DNA from: Nocardioidaceae bacterium UBA4001
Lineage (GTDB): Bacteria; Actinomycetota; Actinomycetes; Propionibacteriales; Nocardioidaceae
Length of the DNA: 64,000 bases
Direction of reading: 5' to 3'
Assembly: GCA_002384855.1 (NCBI GenBank)
Contig: DGBP01000006.1
Coordinates: 1 to 64,000, forward strand
Under the pieces are notes generated by a model. That model worked only from the letters and a program-made list of their open reading frames with translations. It was not told the DNA's origin and made no database searches. The first letter of the stretch is position 1; the number at the start of each line of letters is the position of its first letter. The translations under genes and the position numbers were made by a program. This document shows, one piece after another, positions 25,829 through 32,372 of the stretch.

Positions 25829-27436
25829 ATGACCCAGCACGGCCGGCTGTACCCCTCCGACGAGGACGCTCTCGACCTGCCGGCGAACGCACGCGCGCTG
25901 CTCGAGGCCGTCATGGCGATCTCCTCCGACCTCGACCTGCACAGCGTCCTCAAGCGCATCGTGCTGGCGGCGTGCGAGATCACCGGTGCGAGGTACGGCG
26001 CCCTCGGCGTCATCGGCCACGGCGGCGGCCTGGTCGACTTCGTCACCCACGGCCTCAGCGACGAGGCACATGCCGCGATCGGCAGCCTCCCGCGCGGCCA
26101 CGGCATCCTGGGCCTGCTCATCGAGCACCCGGAGCCGATCCGCCTCCACAACCTGCGGGAGCACCCGAACTCCTACGGCTTCCCCCCGAACCATCCGCCG
26201 ATGGAGCGCTTCCTCGGCGTCCCGGTCCGGATCCGCGGCACCGTATTCGGCAACCTCTACCTCACCGAGAAGGAGGGGGGAGAGGACTTCACCGAGCAGG
26301 ACGAGCGGCTGGTCATGGCCCTCGCCACGGCGGCGGGCTTCGTGATCGAGAACGCCCGCGACTACTCCCAGAGCGAGCGGCGCCGGCAGTGGCTCGAGGC
26401 GACCGCCCAGATCAACGACGCGCTGCAGCCGCCGGTGCGCCTCGACGACGCACTGCGCCAGATCGCGATCGGCGCGCGGCGGGTGTCGGCCGCCTCGGCG
26501 GTGGCGGTCGTACGCCGCGCGCACGACTCCGGCCACGAGATCGCCGCCTGGGACGGTCGGCGACTCGACGACCTCGCCCCGCTCGTGGCCTCCCTCGAGA
26601 GCCACATCGCCGGCGCCGAGGAGGAGGCCAACGTGGTCGTCGTCCCCCAGGGCGCCGAGCGCACCGTCGTACTCGTGCCGCTGCGGGCGCACCTCGCGCC
26701 CGACGGTGTGCTGCTCGTGCTCCTCGACGCCGGACGCGGCTCGCTGGAGAGCGACGAGGCCGAGCTGCTGGCGTCCTTCGCCGACCAGGCGGCGCTCGCG
26801 CTCGACCGGGCGCAGGCGATCTCCGACCGCCAGGAGCTGATGCTGGTCTCCGACCGCGACCGGATCGCCCGGGACCTCCACGACCTGGTCATCCAGCGAC
26901 TGTTCGCCACGGGCCTCCAGCTGCAGGGGGCGCGCCGCATCGCCATGGTCGACGAGGTCAAGGAGCGGCTCGACAGCGCGGTCGCCGACCTCGACGTCAC
27001 GATCCGCGACATCCGCTCGACGATCTTCGAGCTCCAGCACGGTCACGAGCTGTCGCTGCGCGCCGACGTGCGGGGACTGGTCAAGGAGTACGTGCCCGTC
27101 CTCGGCTTCACGCCGATGGTGCGTACCTCCGGGCCGCTCGACACCGCGGTCCCCAAGAAGCTCGCCGAGCAGCTGCTCGCGGTGCTCCGGGAGGCGCTGT
27201 CCAACGTCGCCCGGCACGCCGAGGCCGACGCCGCGGTCGTGGAGGTCGAGGCACGCGCCGACGTGGTCGTCCTCCGCGTCGCCGACAACGGCAAGGGCCT
27301 CCCGGCCGACCGTCACGAGAGCGGCCTGCGCAACGCCAGGCGCCGCGCGGCCGACCACGGCGGGGTGCTGCGGCTGGTCCCCGAGGAGCCGCACGGCACC
27401 GTCCTGGAGTGGACCGTCCCGCTGACGGAGTCCTGA
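25829..27436 (+). CDS. DevS/DosS-like GAF-domain sensor histidine kinase
   Basis: The 535-residue protein has two GAF domains (about residues 22-165 and 180-335). A HisKA_3 box with RDLHDLVIQRLFATGLQLQG follows (phosphorylated His near 351), then a NarL-type HATPase (ADNGKGLP, GLRNARRRAADHGG). The first GAF contains FPPNHPPMERFLGVPVRIRG, the region that in mycobacterial DevS/DosT carries the heme-ligating histidine, so His122 is the candidate ligand. It should sense oxygen, NO or redox state and phosphorylate the DevR-like regulator at 29.2-29.9 kb. It ends 6 bases from a convergent universal stress gene. Confidence 0.92.
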   Translation: MTQHGRLYPSDEDALDLPANARALLEAVMAISSDLDLHSVLKRIVLAACEITGARYGALGVIGHGGGLVDFVTHGLSDEAHAAIGSLPRGHGILGLLIEHPEPIRLHNLREHPNSYGFPPNHPPMERFLGVPVRIRGTVFGNLYLTEKEGGEDFTEQDERLVMALATAAGFVIENARDYSQSERRRQWLEATAQINDALQPPVRLDDALRQIAIGARRVSAASAVAVVRRAHDSGHEIAAWDGRRLDDLAPLVASLESHIAGAEEEANVVVVPQGAERTVVLVPLRAHLAPDGVLLVLLDAGRGSLESDEAELLASFADQAALALDRAQAISDRQELMLVSDRDRIARDLHDLVIQRLFATGLQLQGARRIAMVDEVKERLDSAVADLDVTIRDIRSTIFELQHGHELSLRADVRGLVKEYVPVLGFTPMVRTSGPLDTAVPKKLAEQLLAVLREALSNVARHAEADAAVVEVEARADVVVLRVADNGKGLPADRHESGLRNARRRAADHGGVLRLVPEEPHGTVLEWTVPLTES

Positions 27437-27442
27437 GGCGGT

Positions 27443-28357
27443 CTAGGCCGGGGGGTCGCCGACGGGGACCGTGATCACCGGGGTCTCGCTGTAGTGCAGG
27501 ACCGCGCGGGCGACCGAGCCGACCGTGAACCCGCCCAGAAGACCCGGGTCGTGACGACCGAGCACCACGAGCTGTGCGTCCTCGGCCGCCTCGAGCACGG
27601 CGGTCGCCGGGTGCCTGTGCACGGTCGTCGGGCGCAGCTCGACGTCGGGGAAGCGATCGCGCCACGAGGCCACGATCTCCTCGAAGCGGGCGGCGGCCTC
27701 ACGCCCGTGCTCGGTCAGGGCGCCGGTGATCACGTCGGCGTCCCAGGAGAGAACGGCAGGGGCCTCCCAGCCGTGGACGGCCAGGACGGGGACGCCGAGC
27801 CGCCGGGCCCTCCGGAACGCCAGGTGCGCCGGTCGGTGCTCGTGCTTGAACGGGTCGACGCCCAGGACGACCGGCCGGCCCTCGTGAGCAGCGGGGTCCC
27901 AGTCGTCCGGGACGACCGCCACCGGCACGGGGGAACGGCCGGCCAGCGCGATCGAGGTGGAGCCCACCAGCGCGCGGGCGAAGCCGCTCAGCCCGCGCTT
28001 GCCGACCACGACGAGCCGGGCGTCCGCCGCCCGGTCGAGAAGGACCTCCACCGGGGCGCCCGGGACGGCCCGGGTGTCCACCGACTGCTCGTCGACGAGG
28101 TGCCGCACCTCGGAGCGCACCCGGTCGAGCATCGTGAGCGCGGCTACGGCCCGCTCGTGCTCGTCGGCGTGAGGCCGGTGCACGACCCGTTCGTGCAGGG
28201 CGGTCACGAGGACCATCCCCGCGCCCTCGACGGCGGCCTCGTGGGCGGCCCAGAGCACCGCGCTGCGGTTGCGCTCCGAGCCGTCGACAGCGACGACGAC
28301 CGGTCTGTGGGTTCCTTCCCACTCGCCGGCCGTCGTGGCCTGGGGGTCGATGGTCAT
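27443..28357 (-). CDS. Two-domain universal stress protein
   Basis: The 304-residue protein has two UspA domains (about residues 16-150 and 158-300). Each carries an ATP-binding loop: VVVGKRGLSGFARALVGSTS in the first, VVLGRHDPGLLGGFTVGSVA in the second, both fitting G-x2-G-x9-G(S/T). Two-domain Usps of this type are typical of actinobacterial dormancy regulons. ATG at 28357 (MTIDPQATTAG) is chosen over an in-frame ATG at 28447 that lies inside the DoxX gene. It follows that gene by 19 bases and is presumably driven by the same promoter and box B. Confidence 0.92.
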   Translation of the reverse strand: MTIDPQATTAGEWEGTHRPVVVAVDGSERNRSAVLWAAHEAAVEGAGMVLVTALHERVVHRPHADEHERAVAALTMLDRVRSEVRHLVDEQSVDTRAVPGAPVEVLLDRAADARLVVVGKRGLSGFARALVGSTSIALAGRSPVPVAVVPDDWDPAAHEGRPVVLGVDPFKHEHRPAHLAFRRARRLGVPVLAVHGWEAPAVLSWDADVITGALTEHGREAAARFEEIVASWRDRFPDVELRPTTVHRHPATAVLEAAEDAQLVVLGRHDPGLLGGFTVGSVARAVLHYSETPVITVPVGDPPA

Positions 28358-28376
28358 CGACTCGCCGTCTTGTCGG

Positions 28377-28979
28377 TCACCGGAGGATCGGGTACTGCCG
28401 GACCAGGTGACTCTTCGCCCAGGCCTTGCCGACGCCCCAGGTGTCACCCGAGAGGGTGAGGGCGAGGACGACGACGCTGATCGCGCCGAGCAGGTGGTTG
28501 TCGAGGACCGGGTTGTTCGCCAGCGGGAAGCTCGCGACCCACATCAGCAGGTAGAGGAGCGCGCCGGTGGCGGCGGCGATCCGCATGCCGAACCCGAAGG
28601 TGAGGGCGGCGCCGATGCCCAGCAGACCGAGCATGAACAGCCAGTCGGCGAACGCCGTGCCGCCGAGTGCGTTGAAGAAGCCCTGGAACCAGTTGGTCTC
28701 GGCGACGCCGAAGTCCATGAAGCCCTCGGTGGGGCTGGCGCCGTTGATCCAGGCCGCGTCACCGAAGCGGTCCAGACTCTCCGCGCCGGTCTCGGGGTTG
28801 GTGCTCCAGCCGGTGTGGTAGCCGAGGGCGAGCAGCTTGTCGAAGAAGGCCCACAGGAACGTGAGGCCGAAGCCGATGCGCAGCGCGGCGAGGGCCTTGC
28901 GGGCTGCCGAGGAGCGTACGAGCTCGGGCTCGTAGACGACGTCTTCGATCGATACGGGGTGGTGGTGCATGGTGGCCAT
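28377..28979 (-). CDS. DoxX-family membrane protein
   Basis: The 200-residue protein has four membrane helices and the DoxX pattern (AALRIGFGLTFLWAFFDKLLALGYHTG, FMLGLLGIGAALTFGFGMRIAAATGALLYLLMW). DoxX relatives are subunits of thiosulfate:quinone or other quinone-linked membrane oxidoreductases. Here the role may be redox or respiratory adjustment under low oxygen, inferred from its place between the DevS- and DevR-like genes. The ATG follows aaggga, and a DosR-type palindrome lies about 110 bases upstream. Confidence 0.85.
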   Translation of the reverse strand: MATMHHHPVSIEDVVYEPELVRSSAARKALAALRIGFGLTFLWAFFDKLLALGYHTGWSTNPETGAESLDRFGDAAWINGASPTEGFMDFGVAETNWFQGFFNALGGTAFADWLFMLGLLGIGAALTFGFGMRIAAATGALLYLLMWVASFPLANNPVLDNHLLGAISVVVLALTLSGDTWGVGKAWAKSHLVRQYPILR

Positions 28980-29086
28980 CTCAAGGTCCCTTCCTCGCGG
29001 GGAATTTCAGAACTGGTCGTTCCTGTCGACACCCAGCATTGCGAGCGAGGGCACCTGGCTGAGAGTGCCGAGGGGCATGACCTGGC

Positions 29087-29100
29087 GGGTCCTAGGTCCC
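29087..29100 (-). promoter_or_regulatory. DosR/DevR-type box B
   Basis: On the minus strand this reads GGGACCTAGGACCC, differing from boxes A and C only in the centre and one base of the right arm. It lies about 110 bases upstream of the DoxX start, in a 257-base spacer that otherwise holds no gene, and would serve the DoxX - universal stress protein operon. Confidence 0.6.
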
Positions 29101-29236
29101 GAGACGGGACGGAGCATCAGCCCGGCCGACCTGCCCTTCAGCGGCGGTAGCCGACGCCGGCCAGGATGGCGAACGCGAGCAGCGAAGACGAGGAGGACCA
29201 GGGCCGTCGACGGGGCCCCTCACGACCGACGAGGTG

Positions 29237-29878
29237 TCAGCGGAGCAGCTTCGCCGCGAGCACCGCGGCCTGGGTGCGGCGCTCGAGCCCGAGCTTGGCC
29301 AGGATGCTCGAGACGTAGTTCTTGACGGTCTTCTCCGCAAGGAAGAGCCGCTCCCCGATCTGACGGTTGGTCAGGCCCTCCGCGATGAGCGCCAGGATCT
29401 TGCGCTCCTGCTCGGTGAGGGCGGCGAGCTCCTCGTTGACCTCGGGCCCCTTGCGGACGCGCTCGAGCACGCGCGCGGTGAGCGTCGGGTCGAGCAGCGA
29501 CTGGCCCGCGGCCACGCGGCGGACGCCCTCGATCAGGTCGTTCCCGGCGATCTGCTTCAGGACGTAGCCGGCCGCGCCCGCGAGGATCGCCGCGAACAGC
29601 GCCTCGTCGTCGTCGTAGCTGGTGAGGATCAAGGCCTTGATGGTCGGGTCGATCGAGCGGACCTCACGGCACACGTCGATGCCGCTGCCGTCGGGCAGCC
29701 GTCCGTCGAGGACGGCGACGTCCGGGCGCAGCGCGGGGATGCGGGCGATCGCCTCCTTGACCGAGCCCGACTCTCCCACCACCTCGATGTCGCCCTCGCT
29801 CTCGAGGAGGTCGTGCAGGCCTCGGCGGACGACCTCGTGGTCGTCGAGGAGGAAGACGCGGATGGGGGTGTCAGCCAT
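29237..29878 (-). CDS. DevR/NarL-type response regulator
   Basis: The 213-residue protein has a receiver domain (acidic pair Asp12-Asp13, phospho-acceptor Asp58 in AVLDGRLPDGSG, conserved Thr in LILTSYDDDEA, Lys in YVLKQI). A LuxR-type helix-turn-helix follows (LTEQERKILALIAEGLTNRQIGERLFLAEKTVKNYVSSIL). The layout and sequence resemble mycobacterial DevR/DosR. It is the natural partner of the DevS-like kinase 1.8 kb away and the likely protein binding boxes A-C. ATG at 29878 (MADTPIRVFLLDDHE) is chosen; an upstream ATG at 29971 would add 31 unrelated residues and overlap box C. Confidence 0.93.
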   Translation of the reverse strand: MADTPIRVFLLDDHEVVRRGLHDLLESEGDIEVVGESGSVKEAIARIPALRPDVAVLDGRLPDGSGIDVCREVRSIDPTIKALILTSYDDDEALFAAILAGAAGYVLKQIAGNDLIEGVRRVAAGQSLLDPTLTARVLERVRKGPEVNEELAALTEQERKILALIAEGLTNRQIGERLFLAEKTVKNYVSSILAKLGLERRTQAAVLAAKLLR

Positions 29879-29921
29879 ACCCGCTTTTCTACCCTGCTCG
29901 GGACCGGTTTGCACGCCAGCC

Positions 29922-29935
29922 GGGCCGAAGGTCCC
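29922..29935. promoter_or_regulatory. DosR/DevR-type box C
   Basis: The minus strand reads GGGACCTTCGGCCC, identical to box A over 14 bases. It sits in the 114-base spacer between the divergent DevR-like gene (start 29878) and the two-domain universal stress protein gene (start 29993). A GTATGC -10-like hexamer lies about 15 bases downstream on the plus strand. It could autoregulate the regulator and drive the Usp gene. Confidence 0.65.
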
Positions 29936-29992
29936 GGTCGTCGTGGTCCGTATGCCCTGTCGGGGCCCCACGAAGGCCGTGAGCCTTGAGCC

Positions 29993-30883
29993 ATGGACAC
30001 GTCAGTGGTGCACGGCTCCATCGCCGTGGGGGTGGACGGATCGCAGCCCGCGTCCGCCGCCCTCGACTGGGCGATCCACCACGCCGGGGTCGAGAACCGG
30101 ACCCTGACCGTCGTCCATGCCTGCGGCCTGCCCGGAGCGATGCAGGACTTCGAGGACGTGGTGGCCAACGAGCGCGGACTGCGGTCGGTGGGGCGCTCGA
30201 TCCTGCGCGAGGCCGTCGAGACCGCCCGTCGGACCAACCCCACGATCGGCGTGGAGAGCCTCCTGGCGATGGGTCACCCCGAGACCGTGCTCGTCGAGGC
30301 GAGCGAGTCCGCCGACCTGGTGGTGGTAGGCGCGCGGGGACGGGGGTCGGTGGCCAGCGCGCTGCTGGGGTCGGTCAGCGCAGCGGTGGCCAGGGAGTCG
30401 ATGTGCCCGGTGGTGATCGTGCGGGACTTCGCCGCGCCGTCGGACGAGTACGACGAGCGTCCCGTCGTGGTGGGGGTCGACGGGACGCCGGTCTCCACCG
30501 CAGCCGTCGAGTTCGCCTTCCGGATGGCCTCGGAGCGGGGTGCACCCCTGACCCTGCTGCACGCCACCTGGGACCTGCGGGAGCAGGCCACTCCTGTTCT
30601 GGACCTGCGCACCTACGCCGAGAAGGTCAACCTCACCGAGGACGAGGAGCGTCTGGTCTCCGAGACGGTGGCGGGCCTGTGCGAGAAGTACCCCGACGTG
30701 GCGGTCACCGAGACCTACCTGCGTGGCCAGCCGGTCCGCCGGCTCGTCGAGGCCTCCCGCGACGCGGCGCTCGTGGTCGTGGGCACCCGGCGCCGCCGGC
30801 TGTTCGCCACGACCCTGCTCGGCTCGGTCGGCCGCGGCGTGGCCGAGCGTGCCTACTGTCCCGTGGCGGTGGTCCGCCCCTGA
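29993..30883 (+). CDS. Two-domain universal stress protein
   Basis: The 296-residue protein has two UspA domains with intact ATP loops: VVVGARGRGSVASALLGSVSAAV and VVVGTRRRRLFATTLLGSVGRGV. The first begins IAVGVDGSQPASAALDWAIHHA. It resembles the ATP-binding Usps of mycobacterial DosR regulons. ATG at 29993 is used. The gene is divergent from the DevR-like gene across box C and followed by a strong hairpin terminator. Confidence 0.93.
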   Translation: MDTSVVHGSIAVGVDGSQPASAALDWAIHHAGVENRTLTVVHACGLPGAMQDFEDVVANERGLRSVGRSILREAVETARRTNPTIGVESLLAMGHPETVLVEASESADLVVVGARGRGSVASALLGSVSAAVARESMCPVVIVRDFAAPSDEYDERPVVVGVDGTPVSTAAVEFAFRMASERGAPLTLLHATWDLREQATPVLDLRTYAEKVNLTEDEERLVSETVAGLCEKYPDVAVTETYLRGQPVRRLVEASRDAALVVVGTRRRRLFATTLLGSVGRGVAERAYCPVAVVRP

Positions 30884-30927
30884 GGCGCGCCCCGCGGTGC
30901 CCACAGATGTCGCACCCGGTGAAGAAC

Positions 30928-30964
30928 GACGATGGCCCGGTCCGAGTAGGACCGGGCCATCGTC
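30928..30964. terminator. Bidirectional hairpin terminator
   Basis: A perfect 16-bp inverted repeat (30928-30943 and 30949-30964) with a gagta loop lies between the converging universal stress protein gene and the small GPGG protein gene. It can end transcription from either side. Confidence 0.85.
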
Positions 30965-30978
30965 GCAGGGGATGCGTC

Positions 30979-31122
30979 CTAACCGAAGATGCTCACGCCA
31001 CCGGGGCCGACCAGCAGACCGAGGACGATGAGCACGATGCCCATCAGGACACCGCCGCGGACCAGGGTCACGATGCCCCAGATCACGAGCGCAACCGCTA
31101 TGAGCCACAAGATGAATGTCAT
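30979..31122 (-). CDS. Small GPGG-motif membrane protein, 47 residues
   Basis: The product is a tiny, very hydrophobic protein. It starts MTFILWLIAVALVIWGIVTL, continues VRGGVLMGIVLIVLGLL and ends VGPGGVSIFG. Two short membrane helices are joined by a VRGG turn, and the GPGG motif stands near the C-terminus. This layout matches the GPGG-motif small membrane proteins known in actinobacteria, whose function is unknown. An excellent aaaggaggg precedes the ATG, and the gene has its own terminator. Confidence 0.8.
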   Translation of the reverse strand: MTFILWLIAVALVIWGIVTLVRGGVLMGIVLIVLGLLVGPGGVSIFG

Positions 31123-31192
31123 GTGATGTTCCCTCCTTTGTCGGAGGGGAAGGTGCCCGATGGTTGGGGGTTCAAACCCCTAGGCTCGAGGG

Positions 31193-31894
31193 GTGGCCTA
31201 CACCAGTGAGCACCCGGTCTTCTACGTCACGGTCGACGTCGTGGTGCTCACGATCCGCGCCGGGGCCCTCTGCGCGCTGGTGGTGGAGCGGGGGAGCGAG
31301 CCGTTCGCCGGACGGTGGGCCCTGCCGGGCGGTTTCGTGGAGCCCGACGAGTCCCTCGAGACGGCGGCCTGCCGCGAGCTCGAGGAGGAGACAGCGCTCC
31401 GGGCCGAGGTCGCCAGGCTCGAGCAGCTGGCGTCGTACGGCGACCCCGGGCGCGACCCTCGCGGGCGTGTGGTCAGCGTCGCGTGGCTGGCGGTGGTGCC
31501 GCGGGGGGTCGACCCCAGCGCGGGGTCCGACGCCGCCCGGGCGCAGTGGCGACCCGTCAGCGAGCTGCTCGAGACCGGGCAGCTCGCCTTCGACCACGAC
31601 GTGATCCTGGCCGAGGGCGTCGAGCGGGCGAGGTCGAAGCTGGAGTACACCGCGCTGGCCACCGCCTTCGTCGGTGAGGAGTTCACCATCGCCGACCTGC
31701 GGTCGGTGTACGAAGTCGTGTGGGGGGAGGGCCTCGACGCCCGGAACTTCCACCGAAAGGTCACGGGCGCCGGCGTGCTCGAGGCGACGGGGCGGAGCGT
31801 GCAGCGCGGACCGGGCCGGCCCGCGGCGGTGTACCGCCACGTGGCCGGGGCCGACGAGCTCTACCCGCCGCTGACCCGGTCCGCGCTGCGCTGA
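31193..31894 (+). CDS. Nudix hydrolase with C-terminal winged helix (NrtR-like regulator)
   Basis: The 233-residue protein has a Nudix domain with the box GGFVEPDESLETAACRELEEET. It also has a C-terminal winged helix-turn-helix (FTIADLRSVYEVVWGEGLDARNFHRKVTGAGVLEATGR) and an arginine-rich wing (RGPGRPAAVYRH). This is the NrtR layout, in which the Nudix domain binds ADP-ribose-type ligands and the wing binds DNA upstream of NAD genes. No NAD biosynthesis gene lies nearby, so the target is unknown; a plain ADP-ribose pyrophosphatase is an alternative. The start is GTG at 31193. Confidence 0.85.
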   Translation: MAYTSEHPVFYVTVDVVVLTIRAGALCALVVERGSEPFAGRWALPGGFVEPDESLETAACRELEEETALRAEVARLEQLASYGDPGRDPRGRVVSVAWLAVVPRGVDPSAGSDAARAQWRPVSELLETGQLAFDHDVILAEGVERARSKLEYTALATAFVGEEFTIADLRSVYEVVWGEGLDARNFHRKVTGAGVLEATGRSVQRGPGRPAAVYRHVAGADELYPPLTRSALR

Positions 31895-31925
31895 TCCTGT
31901 GCCTGATCTCGGGCTGGGCCCGGGG

Positions 31926-32213
31926 TCAGGCCTGGGGGGTGATGCTGAACTGCACCCCGCCGCCCTGGTCGACCTGGGCGTCGAGGATCTTGTCGTCGAG
32001 GGTCACCGCGGCGGTCTCCTCCAGGAAGACCCGGGCGCCGGTCTCCTCCTGGAGGACCTGGTCGCCCGGCTCCGGCGCCTCGCTGGGGATGACGTGCAGG
32101 GCGGGGCTGTCCGGGGCGTCCTGGCTGATGCGCAGGCCGGAGTCGCTCCCGCCGCCGCTCTGCTCGACGATGGTCTTGACGACGTTGCTGGCGTTCTCGG
32201 TCAGGGTGAGCAC
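31926..32213 (-). CDS. HesB/IscA-like protein lacking all cysteines
   Basis: The 95-residue protein has the IscA/HesB fold pattern: LTLTENASNVVKTIVEQ, GLRISQD, then ARVFLEETAAVTLDDKILDAQVDQGGGVQFSI. Canonical A-type iron-sulfur carriers use three cysteines (one central, a C-terminal CGC). None are present here; the C-terminal position reads DQGGGVQF. It therefore cannot hold a cluster in the classical way and may be a structural relative with another function. The GTG at 32213 follows aaagg. Confidence 0.8.
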   Translation of the reverse strand: MLTLTENASNVVKTIVEQSGGGSDSGLRISQDAPDSPALHVIPSEAPEPGDQVLQEETGARVFLEETAAVTLDDKILDAQVDQGGGVQFSITPQA

Positions 32214-32372
32214 GAAGATGTGCCTTTCGCTTGACTGCGTCGGTCTCCTCCACCGTGCCTGGCTCGGGCCGCACACTCAACCCCGCGGCAGGTGCCCGGG
32301 CGTGTCGCACCGCGGCCCCCGCCCCCGAGACCGTCCGGTCGGCTGGGTCGACCCCACTAGACTCGCCTGGTC

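Noticed and set aside
31165..31185. gggggttcaaacccc resembles a tRNA T-arm
   Set aside because: No acceptor, D or anticodon arms fit around it, and the stem does not reach five pairs. It is a short inverted repeat before the Nudix gene.
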